A stretch of DNA of 64,000 nucleotides, taken from positions 434,001 to 498,000 of the forward strand of contig JAYKXP010000030.1 in the NCBI GenBank assembly GCA_037176845.1, in the 5' to 3' direction. Under the pieces are notes generated by a model. That model made no database searches, had not been told where the DNA came from, and saw nothing but the letters and a program-made list of their open reading frames with translations. The translations under genes were made by a program, and so were the position numbers. Shown here in pieces: positions 12,691 through 26,033 of the stretch (positions within the stretch are counted from its first letter, which is position 1; every line of letters starts with the position of its first letter). The DNA comes from Paramarasmius palmivorus (lineage: Eukaryota; Basidiomycota; Agaricomycetes; Agaricales; Marasmiaceae).

Positions 12691-15491
12691 TCAAGCTCCA
12701 GTCTTTATGATATCTGCAGCCTTTTCTGCAATGGCGTAGGCGATAGACTGCGACAATGACATGATCAGCAACGGTTTGGACTACGACATCAGCAAGCAAA
12801 CCTGAGTATGGATTCCTGGTATTAATGGCACGATAGAGCAGTCGACAACACGAACGTTGCTGAGAGTTGGGCATGTTCACTTGTCTGATGATTTTAGAAG
12901 AGTGCACGATTCATACCTTGTACCGTACTGGAAGCACAACAGTCAGTCGAACAGCTTTGTTAGGATAGGAAACAGCGACATACAACTATCAAAGTCTCAG
13001 GATCCACCACACCGCCAGCTTCTTTTGGCACTAGAAGGGATTTAGCACCACAAAACCGGTAATATATCGTCTGAACTCACATGCGCTTGCAGTCCCTACG
13101 AAGTGGGACATGGTCCTGAAGTTAGGAAGAAGCCACTCTTGAACTTTCTCTGTGGTGTCGTAGTCTGCACCAGGAAGCACTTCACCTACACCACCATGTC
13201 ACTTGACCAGAATACTAAAGATAGTAGAGAAACCCACTGTCAATGATACTTGCAAGAGGTTCGGCAGCAGTGATGTTGCGAGAGTACATAACAGCCTTGG
13301 CGAGGTACCACCAGTCGTGTTCAGCGGAGAAGCTAGGTCGATCTTTTGTCATTACTATGAAATATTCGAGGAAAATTTGAACGTACTATTGAGGATCAAC
13401 AATAACTTTATCTTCGGGATTCGAGGACCTTGCGTGCTACAATCAATGAATTAGTCCAGAGTCGCCGATGTTCCAGCCGTCTTACGGATGTTCCGCGGGA
13501 GAATGTGTGCAAGTCAGTGGTGTAGAACTGCAGCTCGACGCTGCCATTCTGACCTGCAACTAGAGACTTTGGGGGTGTTTAGAACAAGGCTGAGAAAGGC
13601 GATACGTAGCACCACTCACCCACATGATCTCAGTTTGAGCGACGCCATCGTCAATGAGCTTCTTGAGAGCATCAAATTGGGCTTGAGAAATATCATTGGT
13701 CTATCCAAGAACTGTTAGGCCACCTGCGGCAAAACATTATGAACTTGGCACACTCACGGGCTCCGCCAAAATGTCAGCTGATCTAGCCAAATCCTCAGAT
13801 GAAAGAACGATCTGAGCAGGGACCATGTTGATTAATGGCGTTTGGAATTCATCTCCAATCTCGACGCTGCCATCTTTCAGCTTGTACCGGACGTTGATGC
13901 CGTATTCTAGAGAAACGAATGTGTCAGTCAAGTAATATAAAGGAAGTCGGAGAGCGTCCTACGGTTCTGCAAGTTCTTGCCCACACCCGTATTGTTGACT
14001 TTAAGGTCGACGCCAATTCTAAGGAACTCCAATCATTACAGGATATCCCGTACGTGCCTAAACTCAACTCACCCGTTCAAGACAAGGGGATCGCCAATGC
14101 CACTAAGCTCAAGGACCTTGGGCGTGTTTAATGCACCCGAGCTTACGATAATGTTCTTGCCGCTCTATACGATGGTTTTAAGTTGCGAAGTTCATGAGTG
14201 AGGAGACGTGACATACAGCAGTGGTGGTTCCGTCCCCCGAGATATATTCTACTCCATTGGCTACCGCAACACCGTCTTGATCTTCGCCCCAGGTGATCTT
14301 CGATACTAGACTTTCCGTGAGAACCACCAGATTTTCGCGGTCACGGTTGGGTAGGTCTGCATGTACGATAGTTCGGCGGAGTCTGAGGGTTATCATGGAT
14401 TAGACTCACAGTAGGAATTTGCCGCATAAGATCGATTGAAGGACCCGTCGAACAGGGTCTTTCAACTATGGGTCATTATCGAGTACGTGAAGCTCTGGAC
14501 AGCTGCTCACCAACTGCATCGGGGCACCACCATTAGGAGTACCATCGCTGACGTCGGGATTGACTTCTTGTCCGAGGTTCTCAAAGGTAGGCATCGCATA
14601 CTCTCTGAAGAAGCTGCGAAGTGGAAAGGTAAACTTCAAATGAGTGCTTCGTGTGATTCGGCTAAGTCATACCTCGAAACACCATGCCCAAAGGAAACTT
14701 GAATAGGTCCCTCGCTTCCGTGTGAATCGGCATCAGGCTCAAGACCAAACATGTCACCGTTAGTTACTAGGGTTTCGCTTCTCTTGAAGTACTCCAAAAA
14801 CGAATCCCAAGACCTTTGTATGGGTGGTCAGTTGGTTCATCGAAACTAGAAGCCAAGCCACGCACCATCCTTTCGCACCAAGAGCTTCATAGGCTTCGAA
14901 CTCCCGGACGTCGGGCCGGAGGTAAACCGCACCGTTGATGGCGCTACTTCCGCCCAATGCCTTTCCTTGTCGATGTACGTATACACGATCTCCTGCGGAC
15001 GTTTGAGGGACAGTGGGAAGAGCCCTATAAGGAACAGCATTAACGTTCGTTCCCAAACGTTGATCAATATGCTCACCAGTCAATTTGTGTGTCATAGGGT
15101 AAGTATCGGTTTCGGATGTCAGTGATGTTGGGGCTGTAGGTTCATTGGAGTTAATTGAAGAATGATCGGAACCATATAGATGTTCGTTACTTCTCTAGGC
15201 CGCTATAAGGAAAGTATCGTCAGCACCTCAACTCTACATCAGTAATAGCAGCAAGGCTCGTACCTTTCTCCAGCTTCCAAGACTAAAACCTTGAGGTTTG
15301 AATCTTCACTAAGCCGAACCGCCAAAGAAAGTCCAGCGGTCCCTCCGCCAACTGTAGAAAGGCATCAATGTATACCCTTGATCAGTGACTACCAGATATC
15401 ACTGACCAATAATGTAGTCGTACACATCCGTCGACTGCGAATAGGCAGTTGCACCCAATGCCGCAGAAACCAGGGCCGATAAGAGACGCAT
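12691..15491 (-). CDS. Secreted GMC oxidoreductase, aryl-alcohol-oxidase-like (copy 2)
   Basis: The start at 15491 gives a signal peptide (MRLLSALVSAALGATAYSQ), then VYDYII and, after the first intron, GGGTAGLSLAVRL and VLEAGE (FAD fold). The GMC signature GKALGGSSAINGAVYLRP lies near 14950. Toward the end come NFRTMSHFVGTASA (active-site His), NVRVVDCSIVPLIPGIHTQ (second His) and SIAYAIAEKAADIIKTGA, with TGA at 12691-12693. Length, intron positions and motifs parallel copy 1, so the two arose by duplication and now sit about 8 kb apart in the same orientation. The expected role is extracellular FAD-dependent alcohol oxidation with H2O2 release. A TTAAAAG element about 40 nt upstream of the ATG may serve as a TATA box. 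Both active-site His residues are kept. Confidence 0.87.
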
Positions 15492-16791
15492 TGTGAGATA
15501 CTTTCGGTGTGATTGTAGAGAGGTCGAGCTTTTAAGCATCCTCTTGCCAAGACCTAGAATCATGCCGGGGTAAGGAACATGGTTATGACGATGTATGGTA
15601 TAAAGTGCGGAAGTACTTGAAAGATGCGAAGTATTCAGGGAACTCGATTCCCCAAGTCAATCAGACTCGACCTGGCCAAAGGACGTCGCCTGCTTAAGAC
15701 GTCTACTAAACGTTTACATACCGCCTACGCAAAATTTCGTTCAGCACTTCGTTCTACGCATACAACCAAGGAACTTACTCAGTAGTGGAGTGTGGTTCGT
15801 GCCAAGAGGGTAACCATACATCTGCATATGCCTCTTCAATTCGAAATTTCGAGTAGAATATCCGGAGGATTTTCCGGCGACTTATACCACCGTAACACGC
15901 TTATGATACTACTATTGTATAGTAGTACTTCCGAAAGCTAGTTGCGAGGGAAGAGGTCAGTAGATACGACACCTAAAGCTTCGCGTGTGTGATCCAAGAC
16001 CAGCAGCTGTTCTAAAATCGTCACATTATCCGGGAGAAACTCGCGCGGAGATTCATGTATACATGCATTGAGCCCAGTATCCCTGATATTCTGATAGCTC
16101 TGACCAATCATCCAAGGCGGCCATCAGAAATGTTTAGGAAAGTGTTAAGCTACCGAATGTTGAGCGCCATGGAGATTTGTTGAGACGCATGGGGTGCTAT
16201 TGCTTCCTCTGTGAAGTAAAAGATAAAGAATCAGTACGGTAAAATCACGCTCGAAGGGCAAGGACCAAGACGCACCTGAGACCAAAGGTTCGCTTGTGTC
16301 CTGACCTGGTCCTGACCCTCTTCGGTTCCCTTAGGCTCCTTCCATGTCCCAAAGGATACATTCAGCTATAATGATATCTCGAATGAGAATCGAAACCATT
16401 CCAATATTACAGAAAATGATGATTGGATTCAATGCTCTCGAGCCAGTCTAAGTGGCCTGGGTCGTGGTGGTGGTTGCAAGGCTGCGGAAAATTTGTGTGG
16501 GAACTAGCGGGCCGGGATCATGATGACTTCTCGGATTCTCGGACTCGAATCCAATCACAGTGACTAGACCCAACTCTTGTCCCTTTCCTCCATCATCATA
16601 CATTGTTCTCCCTCTTACAGCTCGAATTCAAGTTGTGCTTCAAGGGATTGTGATCATCAAGTAGGGATTTAAACCGAAGTGCATAACAACGCGTCCTTGG
16701 AACCATCACTGCGGGCCCCAGCAAGACTTTCATTGTTCTCCTGGATGGAAATAGTGCTTTGACACTTACTGCCACAATGACTCTTGTCTCC
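15492..16791. other. Intergenic region upstream of GMC copy 2
   Basis: 1.3 kb without a supportable gene. A small palindrome (TACTACTA/TAGTAGTA, 15907-15927, 5-nt loop) is present. The region presumably includes the GMC copy 2 promoter. Confidence 0.5.
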
Positions 16792-16801
16792 GCTATAAAA
16801 G
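16792..16801 (+). promoter_or_regulatory. TATA box (CTATAAAAGG)
   Basis: A textbook TATAAAA element lies about 60 nt upstream of the ATG at 16859, implying a plus-strand transcript starting near 16825. This is the best single argument for a gene at this place. Confidence 0.5.
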
Positions 16802-16858
16802 GAGCACAATGGATAGTTATCGTCCCCCTCCTTGTCTGCCCGATTCCGCAACTGCGCG

Positions 16859-17448
16859 ATGATCTACTGTCTCTTCCTTCGTTTTCCCCGTAGCAATAGC
16901 AACGGCCGCATTTCTTCTCCAAAGTTTCTCCAACGTGTACGTCTTCGAAGAGGCCCCCGGCGATTCCTGAGAACTCCTAGGTTTTTGAAATCCAAGGTGG
17001 CCTTGAAAAGGTCGTGGACGCGCCTTATAAGAACGTGGACCCGGCCATCTACGAATACTAGTCAGAGAGCAAGAGATACATCATCGACTTCGTCTTTTGA
17101 GCACATCTCTAGCTCCTCATTCGCCAGTCCCAGCGATCCCAAGACGACAGAAACCGTCACTGTTACAAACACGGTAGCCACAGCTGACGAGACCCGATCT
17201 GTGTTCAGTATGAAGGCGTTGACAAGGGTGCGTTTCTCACTGTTTTTGCTTGAATCCTAAAACTGATGCGTATTCAGAAATCCAACAGGATTCTTGACCC
17301 GCCCCCTTCATTAGATCCTGTGGACACGTTGGCCCTCGCTGATACTCATGACGTTCGTGGTAATCGTCGAAGTGGGACTCCTACACTCATTCCACTCTCC
17401 CCTCCACCATGGCATCTTGCGAGACGTACGTCTCGCAAGAACCAATAA
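16859..17448 (+). CDS. Possible small Ser/Thr-rich protein (model uncertain)
   Basis: From the ATG at 16859 a frame runs through an Arg-rich stretch and a Ser/Thr-rich stretch (TETVTVTNTVATADETRSV). A good intron (GTGCGT at 17231 to TTCAG at 17278) joins it to a Pro-rich exon ending SRKNQ before TAA. A further intron with donor GTACGT at about 16937 would shift the frame to VFEIQGGLEKVVDAPYKNVD, which also reads like protein but then stops, so the exon structure is not settled. No domain is recognised. It could be a real small gene, a non-coding transcript or chance frames. Confidence 0.3.
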
Positions 17449-17925
17449 GTTAGATCCCAAGTGCGTCTTTGCCTCTCAATTGCATCTAAACCTAGGTACA
17501 TTTGGCTGACATATATGTATACGTGTTCAATAGCTGTCCGCCGAAAAATGTATCCTCTTTCCCTATCTCTACGAAACCTCAACCGACAGGTCCAAGACTA
17601 TTTACATCAGTGGCCTCCGATGTGCCATGAAACATGAATTTACACCACTCAACAAATGTAGCTATTTTATTGCAGTGATTTTTATTACATACTCTATGCC
17701 ATATTAATCACGATGTCTTCCGCATTATTTATCCTATCACCGAATCCATTCAACAAGTAACGACATGAAAGAGCTGTGCGTATACTATTGTGCATGTTGG
17801 ATGCGGCGACAACGGAAAGCGATCCAAAAACGGAATGCAGAGGTCACGCTCTTCCTCACGCCCATCATCCAGCTGGCGACCAAAGTGGTGAGGACCCTGG
17901 TACTTCTTCTGTCTTCTATATTCAC
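17449..17925. other. Intergenic region upstream of the acid phosphatase
   Basis: About 480 bp, AT-rich around 17650-17760. No gene is recognised; presumably promoter and 5' leader. Confidence 0.45.
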
Positions 17926-20116
17926 ATGCTACTCAGAAATACCTTATTTCTTCATTGCCTTCGGCTTTTCATTCTTTTACAAACTTCTCTCACTCTCCAC
18001 CTCGCCACCGCCCAAGAACTTACCGATACCTCGTCTATGTCGACTAACGGCGAACCGCAGAAGTTTCAGTCTCCGTTGGATGTCGAGAAATACCCAGGGA
18101 CCCCAGAAGGACTGAATCTTGAGCAGGTTCACATTTATGTTCGGCATGGTTAGCACCCGGTTTCTTTTCCTTTGACTAGTCACCGACACGAAGACAGGCG
18201 AGCGTACACCTGTGGGTGTCAGAATGGCGGACCAGCCCGCAAATATACCGGAACAATGGATAATGTGCAAGACTGCTAGAAGAATGCAAGCTTCTGTTCA
18301 CGGGATGCCGGAGATTGGGGACCAATTTTTGGAATCGCGAAAGATCGTGGAGCGGAAGGACGGGACGAGTATGCCTGGGGAATGGTAAGCAAGATCATTG
18401 TTGGTCTCTTTTCTTCGATACATCTATTGAACAGAGAAACCTGCCCTCGTACTCCCTTGACCCTTGTGGTGGAATGCGTTTGGTCTTTGTTTTTTCCAGT
18501 CTGTTGGGCGAATTAACAGATCTTGGTAGAAAGGTGACTGTCGTATACTATGCGTCGGTCATCTTGGGTACTAAATTCTTCTTCATAGTCGACATATGAC
18601 TATGGTACATCGTTGCGAAAGCTGTACATTGACAAGTAAATCAGCCCTCCACCTCGCGATCCCACAGTCAGCTTACCATATTACTCAGGCTCGGGTTCCT
18701 TCCTGACACGCTCGAGAAGGCAGACCAAGTGTATTTCCGGTGCGTTATCTTGCTCAGACTCTGCTATGTACTAACCACGAACCTCTGCGATGCGCAGAAC
18801 TACGAATATGCCAAGAACAACAGAATCCCTTCAACACATTATACACGGTCTCTATCCGACGTCGAAATGTCACCCTAATGCTATTCCACCCATTCTTGTT
18901 AGGTCAGTTGACGTTGTGATCGCGTCTGCGAAATCGGTGCTCACCCTACGCTCACAGAAACGGAAGAGATGAGAATCTGATTGGGAACACGTCTAATTGC
19001 AAGCGGTTAGAAGTCTTACTGGTTGGGTTTGCTCAGGGTGCGCTATTTCTTCGCCTGTTTGAATCCTCGTATGCCCATGTCATTCCTCTAGCTGCCGCAT
19101 CGGCTTTCAATCCTACCTTGGAACCACTAGATAAGAAGTTGTCGAAATACATCGGAGGAAAACCTGTGCGAGTGGACGGAAAACCAAGAGCGTCGGGTAT
19201 CATGGACACTGTAAGATTTCTCGTATGCTCTTCTGCAGATGCTATCTTACGCCTACGTCACAGATTCGAGCTGCTGCTGCTCACAACATCAAAGTGCCTC
19301 CCGAATTTGAAGACAAGGGCGTTGTAGACACCATCGTACGTTACGGTACCAACACCATTCTAGTCGTGCTGACATATGAATATCTATAGGAACGCGCCGT
19401 GATCGCTGAATGGTTTTCGGGTCAGTACCCTGTCGTGTTACAGTGCTAGATATACAGTTTACTGATTTCTTAGTTGTACAGGCTGTAAGCTTCCTCTCTC
19501 ATCTGCCGACATAATTCTAACATGCGACATCAGACAAGACTGAAGAAGTCCGCCGCCTCGGTATGGGCCGTTTACTGGATGACTTGTCACGGAAGATACA
19601 ACATAAAGTTGAGTATGGAGAAAAGGATCCCCTAAAGGTTCTCGTGCATGCAACACATGATACCGGATTAGCTGCTCTCTGCAGTACGCTAGACGTATTC
19701 GACGAGAAGTACGTATTTTAGGGTTATGGTTTGTATGCCGCCCTGAACTCAGTACGCAATACAGGTGGCCAGCATTCACTGCGTCCATCACCTTTGAACT
19801 GTTCAAGAGGACTGCAGATCCACAAAGCTCGTCGATAATGCAGACTGTGATGTCTCCGTTTAGGACAATGACGAAGCCAGAGTACTGTGAGTAGATCCTC
19901 ATCCTACCGTACCAGTACTCAGGAACATTCCATCCAGTCGTAAGAATGCGATATCAGAACAAGAACATGGTCCTACCGATGTGTGCTGACGAGGGAAAGC
20001 ATCTCTCCGGGTCACCCGAATTCTGTACATTGACCGCCTTCCGCGAGAGGATCAAAGAGCTTACGCCCGTTGATTGGGATGCTGAATGTGCCCCAGGTGG
20101 GCGGGCTTCCCGTTAA
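17926..20116 (+). CDS. Histidine acid phosphatase (histidine phosphatase superfamily, branch 2)
   Basis: The start at 17926 gives a hydrophobic N-terminus (LRNTLFLHCLRLFILLQTS) resembling a signal peptide or anchor. QVHIYVRHG follows; after the first intron comes ERTPVGVR, so the catalytic RHGxRxP motif is split by an intron. Further exons read CLLGELTDLGRK, TYDYGTSLRKLYID, TTNMPRTTESLQHII and NGRDENLIGNTSNCKRLEVL. Near 19650 comes HATHDTGLAALCSTLD, the proton-donor HD motif, and the last exon ends CAPGGRASR before TAA at 20114-20116. About ten introns, all short. The family hydrolyses phosphomonoesters at acid pH through a phospho-His intermediate. Phytase or a 2-phosphoxylose-phosphatase-like role are alternatives within the branch. 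Both catalytic motifs are intact. It is tail-to-tail with the next gene. Confidence 0.85.
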
Positions 20117-20215
20117 ACTGTTAGTTCGCAATTGCATCTAAGTATACTTATTGACATAGACAGTACATAACCACACTGTAGTACAATATAAAGACGGTAG
20201 CGGATAATCAAGTGT

Positions 20216-22316
20216 TCATCTGATTGAACGCAGGACTTCGTCAACCTGTAAACTACTGTTCCCAGAAGAGCTCGAGCCGGTATCTACTCTTCCCAAGTCC
20301 TTGGAGCCTTGAAACTATGTGTTCGATGTGAGGGTTGATGAACAAGTTATAGAGGCAGCGGGACTATACCTTACTGCTTACAGACTCCAAGTCGCTACGG
20401 GTGATAGTTTCGGTGACTACAAGTACGTCGATCTGTGTTGGTGTCTGTGACTATGTGAGTATACCCGACAGGGTGTAAGGCAAATACGCAACCAACCTTC
20501 TCAAAATCCTTTGAGTGAGGACGACGTCGGAAGTTTGGAAGAACAGGTGTGTCCATCTCTTGACTCGTCTGTAGGATCTGTCGTGTGTTAAGACTGTCCA
20601 ATCAGGGTAAGCTAATGTGGCTATCTTCAAGTACCGAGGCAACGTACGCGCAAAGGAACGTATTTCCGTAAACTGGTGACATGGTGCGTGAGCCGTGATT
20701 ATCTTTATAAGCCGACCACTTACGACGACTAATCAAGAAACACAAAGCGAGATATACCCAAGTCTTGGGAACGACGAGGTACTGGAATGATGGACATTCA
20801 AAACATAATCCGAGTCTCTGTGAGAGAGTGCAACGCACGGTAACTAGACACCCAATTGACGCGAGGCTACGTTCGATAAGCAGCTTGCAATATATTATTT
20901 CACGCATAACATACCTCGTAAGAAGCCCTGAATTTATGGAAAAGATCATTAGATGATCAATGATCTCGTCGGTCCTGATACCTTTGAGTACGTCTTGTCG
21001 CCGATCTGGGAACGTAGCGGCTTACTTCTTGTATCCTGTCCTCTTCTGCTGCAAGAAATAACACAACGAGATGGCTATTCCCGTGTCGCATATGGCGGCG
21101 CTGCTTAGCCGCAAGATACTCGGGATCTATTTGCTGTTTGTGAGGACAGGACTCCTGGGCTCGGGGCACGAACCTTTGCGCTATCAAACAATGCGAAGTC
21201 CTTGAGAGCGAGGAATTGTGCAGCGGATACTGGATGTGAGCGATTAATCGAAGTAAGCCTTCTGACGGGTAAGGAAATACCTAGTCCAGTTACTAACACC
21301 ATGTTATACCGGTCAGCATGAATTGGATGTCAAAGAAGTGAGTGTAGTCCTACCAAAATGAATGATAGCAAAGAAGTACTATAGTCGGACTATTAACAGA
21401 AGTGTTTCTATCGGAGATAGGGTAACTGACCAATGTATAGGTTAAAAGAATGCGGCGTTCGCTCACTGACGAAATGGAATATACTTGAGTTATGTTTGGT
21501 AAGGGCTAGTGACAGGACGTACACATCCACACTCGGTATGCCAAAAAACTTGAATCGAGTCAGCAACCCAAATCATTAGAAAAGGAAGAGAAATCGCTCA
21601 CGTTTCAGCTATACCAGAGATGAACATCTTACTACACTTGAGCATGGAATTTTGGACGATTTCAGGGGATTGAGATGCCATACCGAAAGTGCGAGCTCAA
21701 CCTAAGCTTAGTATTCAGAAATGGTCAGCCTTTGTATGGACACGTATCGACGTACGTTGAGACTCCTCATAGTGGGCCAGTACGTTCTTGAGCACCTGCA
21801 CCTTGACTAGATCTGCACAACAGCGACCTACCAAACAGAGACCTTCATTGACCCCGTTGTCACGAAGTAGTACCTGCACCGATAAATTCAAAGCCGTTCC
21901 ACGAGCAGGAGAATTACAACGATGACCCACCAGCATGCATGAGAAACCAACACGACAGAAGCCGTATCAATCAGGCTGACAGTAATTCGGGTTCAGGCCT
22001 AGGCACTCGGCAACGAGAGGACACTTTACTAACGCAATTGCGACAACCTAAAAGTCGCGTTAGACAGTTGTATCCAGACCAGCGGAATAGAATTTGACTG
22101 ACAAGGATCTTGATAGAGCGGGAGTCTCGGGGAAACCGCTTGAAGTACGTGTAAATCTGCGATAGTGTGATTCCGAACAGGCTATAGTTACTGTATTAAG
22201 GACTAAACGCGAAACAAGCCGAGGTCAAGCAAGACTTACATTGAGGAAAACAACAGCCCTAGCAGTGTCATCCCCAACGCAATCTCCTCAGCTCTGGTTC
22301 TGCTAACTCGTGCCAT
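20216..22316 (-). CDS. DUF6534 multi-pass membrane protein
   Basis: Assembled from many small exons. The start MARVSRTRAEEIALGMTLLG (22316) leads to LFGITLSQIYTYFKRFPRDS, then ADLVKVQVLKNVLAHYEESQ. The diagnostic C-terminal block reads TDEIIDHLMIFSINSGLLTR, YLVVPKTWVYLALCFLISR, LYGNTFLCA and SLNTRQ, and a soluble tail ends SLQVDEVLRSIR before TGA at 20216-20218. This is the agaricomycete DUF6534 pattern (seven-helix-like, function unknown, often expanded). Individual introns in the middle (21300-22250) are the least certain part of the model. Membrane location is inferred from the hydrophobic segments; no enzymatic motif is visible. Confidence 0.7.
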
Positions 22317-23426
22317 GCCGAACTAGATGATCATGGATTAGAGGGGGGAAAGCAAAAGTAGCACGCCTACCACTATGGTCCCACTTTATAACGATGTGGT
22401 GGTATTCTGCCCGTGAGACGCTAGTGACATAAAGGGTAGGCCACGAGGAAAACGTGGAGAGAGGACCCGGTGGATCTTGATTTTGAGATATAAAGTGATC
22501 AGTCTACCAGCGTCCAATGCGCAAAGGTGCTAAAAAGCGACGGAGAGAGTGGATCTACTCGTCCTTTGGCAAGAAAAACGAGATTCCATTTTGTTAAGAG
22601 CGAAGGGACTGGGACATCGGATCCCATTGACTGCGAGTAGTGACCGGTACACCGTGGTTCAGTGAACAGAGGATACGGGCTCGGAGTCGTGAGCGTGTGA
22701 AAGTGAAAACGTCTATTTTCTCTGGCGTATGAGAACCATACAGCAGTCACCAATCGCTGTGAATCTTTCTTGCTGGCGATTGTTGAATCAAAGGAATCAG
22801 CTCCCACACCCACTCCGGATGAGAGTTATCGTCCACTTACAACCACAACAGCCATATTATAGATCGCAGTCGATGATTTGATGCAATTTCGAGTATGGAT
22901 TTGACCAATCCTATTAACAGCTGTTCTTGACTTGCATATGACTTGTTCGGAAGATCCTAATTTGAATGTGGTTCGGCAAGGGAGTGAATTTTAAGAATAT
23001 GCATCTTCTTCCGAGAGCGATGCACCTCATGATTCATCTAGGAATCTATTAGGGATCTTGACGAGACGAGACGAGAAGAACGGAACGCACCACCGAAGGG
23101 TTCTGTTGAATGCCTGTTCTTTCCCCGTTGCGGACATTCCAGCTGCCAATGGGTAGCATCACCTGTCACGAATGCGCATCAGACAGCTCTTCTTCACCCA
23201 ACGACCATCTTCTCTAATATTTCCATGTTCCCATCTTCCTCCGTCGAAGCATGCGTCCAGGAGTGGGTGTTCGGGTGAGATTCGAGAATCACATGCAAGC
23301 GTTTACAGGCTCTACGGTAATGGCACCGGGAATGGAAACGCGCAGATGATCAACCGGTCAACCGACACAATATATATCGTCCAGCACGCGGGTGCAATAA
23401 CGCAGTCTTGGTGCACGACCAACACG
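22317..23426. other. Intergenic region between DUF6534 gene and aldehyde dehydrogenase
   Basis: 1.1 kb that presumably holds two divergent promoters. The longest frame (minus strand, about 104 codons near 22500-22810) has no motif or splice support. No gene called. Confidence 0.5.
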
Positions 23427-25634
23427 ATGTCTCAGCTTCAGTACACCCCAGTTGACGAAATTGAAAAGGTGCGTTAAAAATTTTCGGATTGAAAGTATAG
23501 AATTTTTACAGAGGTGTTTTAGATACATGCCGAATTGAAGGCGGGTTTTGCCTCAGGCAAAACCAAGTCTATTGCCTACAGAAAATACCTGCTTCTCCAG
23601 CTCATGTATATGATGAAGGACAATAGCCAGCGCTTTGAAGAAGCATTGAAGGAAGATTTGGGACGGCCGAACCTCGAGTCACAGTTGTGCGTGTTCTAAG
23701 TCTGTCTCCAATGGCCAAAGCTAACCATTTCTTGAATCATGGGTACTCTAGTTTCGAAATCACGTCTTCTATTGTCGAGATAAAACACACATATTCCCAT
23801 ATTGATCAATGGGTCAAGCCAGAAAAACCACCTTTCTCACTCAACTGGGCACCAATGCGTCCGGTCATTCTCAAAGAGCCAAAAGGCGTTGTCCTGATTA
23901 TTGCACCTTTCAACTACCCTGTCTTCTTGACCATTCCTCTTCTGGTGAATCAGAAATTAGCTGTATCTGAGGAAGAACTCATATTGTATCCAGGCTTCTG
24001 CCATTGCAGCTGGGAACGCAGCAGTAATCAAGCCATCCGAATCAACACCAGCAACAAGCGCTTTACTGGAAGAGCTCATTCCCAAGTATCTCGACGCATC
24101 TCTAGTTCGTGTGGTCAACGGTGCTATCCCTGAAACGACCAAGGTTCGTTCACCTTGCTCCTATGCATGCCTGGTCGCTGACACTCGAGTTCCAGCTTCT
24201 CGAGCTACCCTGGGGACACATTCTTTACACAGGCGGTGGACGCGTGGCCAAAGTTGTCTCTGCGGCAGCCGCCAAGACGTTGACACCAGTCTCCTTGGAG
24301 GTAAGCGTCAACTCTATTCGGTAGCACTAGGACAGGCTTTGACTCACTCGTCACACAGCTCGGCGGCAAGTCCCCTGTATTCATTGATCCTGCCTGCGAC
24401 CTCAAAACAGCTGCTCGCCGTATACTATGGGGCAAAGTAGCCAATGCCGGTCAAACTTGCGTCGCTCCCGACTATATTCTCGTAACGGAAGACTTCCAAG
24501 AGAAAGTCGTCGCAGCACTAAAAGAAGCATACGACGAGTTCTACCCTGAGGGTCCCAAGAAGGAAGGAGCTTACTCGAGGTTATGCACACCGCAAGCATT
24601 CTCCAGGATCAATGGGCTACTGCAAAACACTAAGGGAACAGTGGCCTTCGGCGGGGAAGTCGATGAACAAACCAAGTTCATTGCGCCTACCGTGGTGAAA
24701 GACGTCAAGCCCGATGATTCGTTGATGAGCGAGTCAGTGTTGCTCATTTGTAAATCGACTTTTGTTAACATGCACCTGTCTTTTAGGGAGATCTTTGGTC
24801 CTGTCCTCCCGATTGTGCCAGTGAAAAACTTGGATGAGGCAATTGCTTTCGTGAACTCTCAGTTAGTCACTCTAGTCCATCCTTCGGTGAATCATGCACT
24901 GAGCCCGGCTTTCCAGTGATCATCCTTTGTCATTGTACGTCTTTTCGCAAGACAGCAAGTTTAAAGAGAAAGGTAGGTTCCCTGCAGGCTATTTTTCTGT
25001 GCTTATTCTTTGCAGTGTTTCGGAATACACAAAGCGGCTCGGCCATTGCTAACGAGACTATCATACATCCCGGAGGTTAGTCACTCTCTAATTCGGTCGT
25101 TGATGTTGTTCAAATTGTCTCGCACAGCGGAAGGACTTCCGTTCGGTGGCATAGGGCCCAGCGGGTGTACGTGTTTCTCATTTTATTTCTCAAAGCACGT
25201 TCTCAAAGCTAAGCAGCTGGATATCATACTGGCAAGTTTGGATTTGACATGTTTACTCACCTTCGTTCGTCGCTGGATACACCAAATTGGTACGTCTTCG
25301 GCTCGACTGACAATGCCGAGATCTCACTGAAGCGCCATCCTTCAGGGTTGATATGCTCATGAGCTTCCGGTACCCTCCATATACTGTAGGCCCTGTATTC
25401 TGCTTCAAGCCTTCACAAGTTGACGTCGTATTACAGGCAAAGAAGTTCACGACAATGAGCAAAATGCTCATGCCCAAGCTCCCTGCACGCCCGAGGGGAC
25501 CTCCTTCCATCAACGCAGATGAAGAGTCTAGAAAATCAGGTTCATGGGTCAAATGGTTCACTTTCCTTCTGGCTCTTGCGTTGGCTGGTGGAGTACTGAA
25601 GCGCGAGAAAATTCTACAGAAGATTGGGTATTAA
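23427..25634 (+). CDS. Fatty aldehyde dehydrogenase, ALDH3 family, tail-anchored
   Basis: The start MSQLQYTPVDEIEK (23427), then ELKAGFASGKTKSIAYRKY. Next come GVVLIIAPFNYPVFLTIPLL, ASAIAAGNAAVIKPSE and VVNGAIPETT, then the NAD-site loop LYTGGGRVAKVV. The catalytic Glu is in SLELGGKSP and the catalytic Cys in GKVANAGQTCVAPDYI. Later parts are EIFGPVLPIVPVKNLDEAIA and EGLPFGGIGPSG. The C-terminus has a hydrophobic segment, WFTFLLALALAGGVL, followed by basic residues: the tail anchor of ALDH3A2/Hfd1-type enzymes, which oxidise long-chain aldehydes to acids on ER, lipid-droplet or mitochondrial membranes. About nine introns; TAA ends at 25634. All catalytic residues are present. The glycine loop departs slightly from the usual TGS/TGG form but keeps its spacing. 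Confidence 0.9.
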
Positions 25635-26033
25635 ACGCGAACATGTTCTCGATCTCCGAATCAATACTCGTAACTCGTTGGACTAGTCTTGTATACCTGT
25701 GTGTGGTATTAGGGAGGAAGGGTTGGATTCTCATCTGTTATATGTACTACGAGCATGTTTTTTTGTACGGTAATACGTCCAAGGACTTTAATTGTTTACA
25801 GCAGAAGCTGTGAGTTGTGCGTGAGTTTCCAGCACGCGTACATAACTGTACTTGTAACCGGCTTAGGTTGGTCAAAACCATGGCCGTCTGTACCTCTTTT
25901 CCTCGCATTCAATCTCCTATTGTATTTCGACAACCCTCAAGCCACGAGTGATCATGGGCGTTGGTGGGCGCGGAATGGCAAGGTGACTTTCCTATCATCT
26001 CATCACTCGGCGACTTGCGTGCGTTTCTTGTTC
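25635..26033. other. Upstream region of the NACHT first exon
   Basis: About 400 bp with no gene; presumably the aldehyde dehydrogenase 3' UTR and the promoter of the NACHT gene that begins at 26034. Confidence 0.4.

Noticed and set aside
11459..15491. Secondary-metabolite cluster around the UbiA gene
   Set aside because: Only one oxidase adjoins it; no P450, methyltransferase, transporter or regulator. Kept only as a weak remark.
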